The notes under the pieces were generated by a model, which made no database searches, was not told the origin of the DNA, and saw only the letters and a program-made list of their open reading frames with translations. The position numbers and the translations under genes were made by a program. Below, one piece after another: positions 62,701-64,000 of a stretch of 64,000 bases of DNA; positions within the stretch are counted from its first letter, which is position 1; every line of letters starts with the position of its first letter. The stretch comes from Niebla homalea (Eukaryota; Ascomycota; Lecanoromycetes; Lecanorales; Ramalinaceae): NCBI GenBank assembly GCA_019925105.1, contig JAHGAU010000027.1, positions 186,001 to 250,000 on the forward strand, given 5' to 3'.

Positions 62701-64000
62701 CTCATTAAGATGGTTTTATTATCGGGATGATTACGTTAATTATTTTATTTATTACTTTTATTACTTATTTTAAAAAAAAATCAATTTATTCTTTATTATT
62801 TATTTGGGGAAGCTTTATTAATCGCGTTACTACCTTCTTTACCTTTATATATATTCTAATTATTTTTTACGCTTTTTTCACTAGTATTAACGGCGTTATA
62901 TGAATTGATTAATTTAAGGTCACTTATATTAATATATAGTTTAAGTAATATTTTAAATTTTCTTAAGGCCTATATATCGTTATTACGTCAATAATTTTTT
63001 CCGTATTAAATATTAGGTTAATTATTTTTTTAAATCCCTAATATTCTTATATAATAGTACTATTAAGTATAAATAATTAAAGATTACGCGTTATACTAAT
63101 AATTAATAGTTCTTTTAACTTAATATAATTAATTATATAGCCTTCTTCATTCTATATATTAGAATTAAATAAATTAAATTTTCTTAATATAATATATTTA
63201 TTAAATAAAAGATAATATCTTTAAGTAATAATATTATTAAAAACTTTATTTTATTACTTAATAACGGGTTATATATATTATAAATATTTAAATCGCGTTT
63301 TGCATTCTTTTTACGTAATACGGAGCGTATATAAGCTTTTATTATAATAAATAACGTTTTAATTATTTATTTTTAATTACTTATTTATAAAGAAATATAT
63401 TTGGCTTGTTTTATTTCTTTTAAACGCTAAGTAAAACCTTTTAGATAGGTTAATTAAAAAGTATATATATAGGTTATATAATAGCTTTTGTATTATTAAA
63501 ATATTAACGTTTTTTATTTCTTTAAATTTAAATATTAATAATATTATTTGAATTATTTTACTTTATATTATATATTACTTTTAAAAGTATTAATATATTA
63601 TATATCGATTTCCGTTAAAGTTTTTTTAGTAATTTTTATTTAAATTATTTATTTTTTATTAAACTTAAGTATTATTTATCCTAGCTTTTTTATAGTTATT
63701 ATTATCGCTTTAAAGTAATTAAACTTAAGGATTAATGTTATAATAAGCTTTTTTTTCGCTTTATTTATTATGGTTTTATATAATGGTTTTTTACCCCTTT
63801 TTATTAAGTTGATTTTACTTTTATTTTAAGACCGTTATTAATTGACTTATTAATTTAACTTTATATAAGTTATACCGTTAAACCTTAATAATTATCTTAA
63901 TTTCTTTACGTTTAATTTCTTGAATCCTTACCGGGTATTTTAAATTTTATACCGGATACCCGTTTTTTTAATATCTTATATATTTATATACGTCTTTAAT
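59737..64000 (-). mobile_element. LINE copy 4, minus strand, cut by the right window edge
   Basis: The 3' tail of ATTGATTA repeats is at 59,737-59,768, followed by the shared TACGGATCTAGTTAAGTT and AATTCCGGCG block. The reverse transcriptase box at about 61,564-61,598 reads GFINNIYLLTY on the minus strand (Asp-Asp to Asn-Asn), and a decayed KAPG region lies near 62,230. The 5' part continues past 64,000. It inserted into the right arm of the inverted repeat and is among the most mutated copies in the window. Confidence 0.8.

Noticed and set aside
1..64000. CRISPR arrays, tRNA or rRNA genes, bacterial operons
   Set aside because: The direct repeats are transposon parts or satellites; no cloverleaf or rRNA core was seen; all intact genes have eukaryotic signals.

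Overview
This window reads as a repeat-filled block of a filamentous ascomycete (Pezizomycotina) genome that has been heavily altered by RIP (repeat-induced point mutation). Most of it is extremely A+T rich, CpA/TpG pairs are scarce and TpA is abundant, CpG survives, and transposon reading frames are broken almost only by TAA/TAG stops of the kind C-to-T changes produce. Two islands of ordinary composition, about 48.1-50.3 kb and 57.6-59.5 kb, carry the only two genes I consider intact. Both are of unknown function. I see no tRNA, rRNA, CRISPR, riboswitch or bacterial signal. Exact element ends below were read base by base; the limits of decayed reading frames are approximate.

Layout. 1-9,950 is LINE (non-LTR retrotransposon) DNA: the 5' half of a minus-strand copy, a 5'-truncated plus-strand copy, then two shorter copies stacked head to tail, each joined to the previous one at its AATC-type tail. 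9,951-39,585 is a nest of elements. The host is an old minus-strand Ty3/gypsy element (family A). It was interrupted by Gypsy-B copy 1 (9,951-14,841), a small non-autonomous LTR element D (15,398-16,788), a full-length LINE (18,616-24,487) and Gypsy-B copy 2 (25,314-39,489). A second, plus-strand family A element (32,450-39,359) sits inside the 3' LTR of Gypsy-B copy 2. Target-site duplications support most levels.

39.6-45.6 kb is A+T-rich desert with a decayed reading frame, an (AAT)n run, a 12-bp minisatellite and a solo LTR. 45.64-48.08 kb holds one arm of an inverted repeat, into which a solo LTR (family C) and a Fot1/pogo-type DNA transposon with 105-bp terminal inverted repeats have inserted. 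Gene A (49,059-50,090, 343 aa) follows. 50.1-57.6 kb is decayed DNA with traces of one or more former genes. A second family C solo LTR lies at 57.65 kb, then gene B (58,287-59,348, 353 aa, disordered with a coiled coil), the second inverted-repeat arm (about 59.50-59.73 kb), and another minus-strand LINE running off the right edge.

The mobile elements look dead: all six reverse-transcriptase catalytic boxes I could read have Asn-Asn in place of Asp-Asp. RIP fades at element ends, so LTR edges and DNA-transposon ends are often almost unmutated while interiors are ruined. That is why the nesting can still be read.
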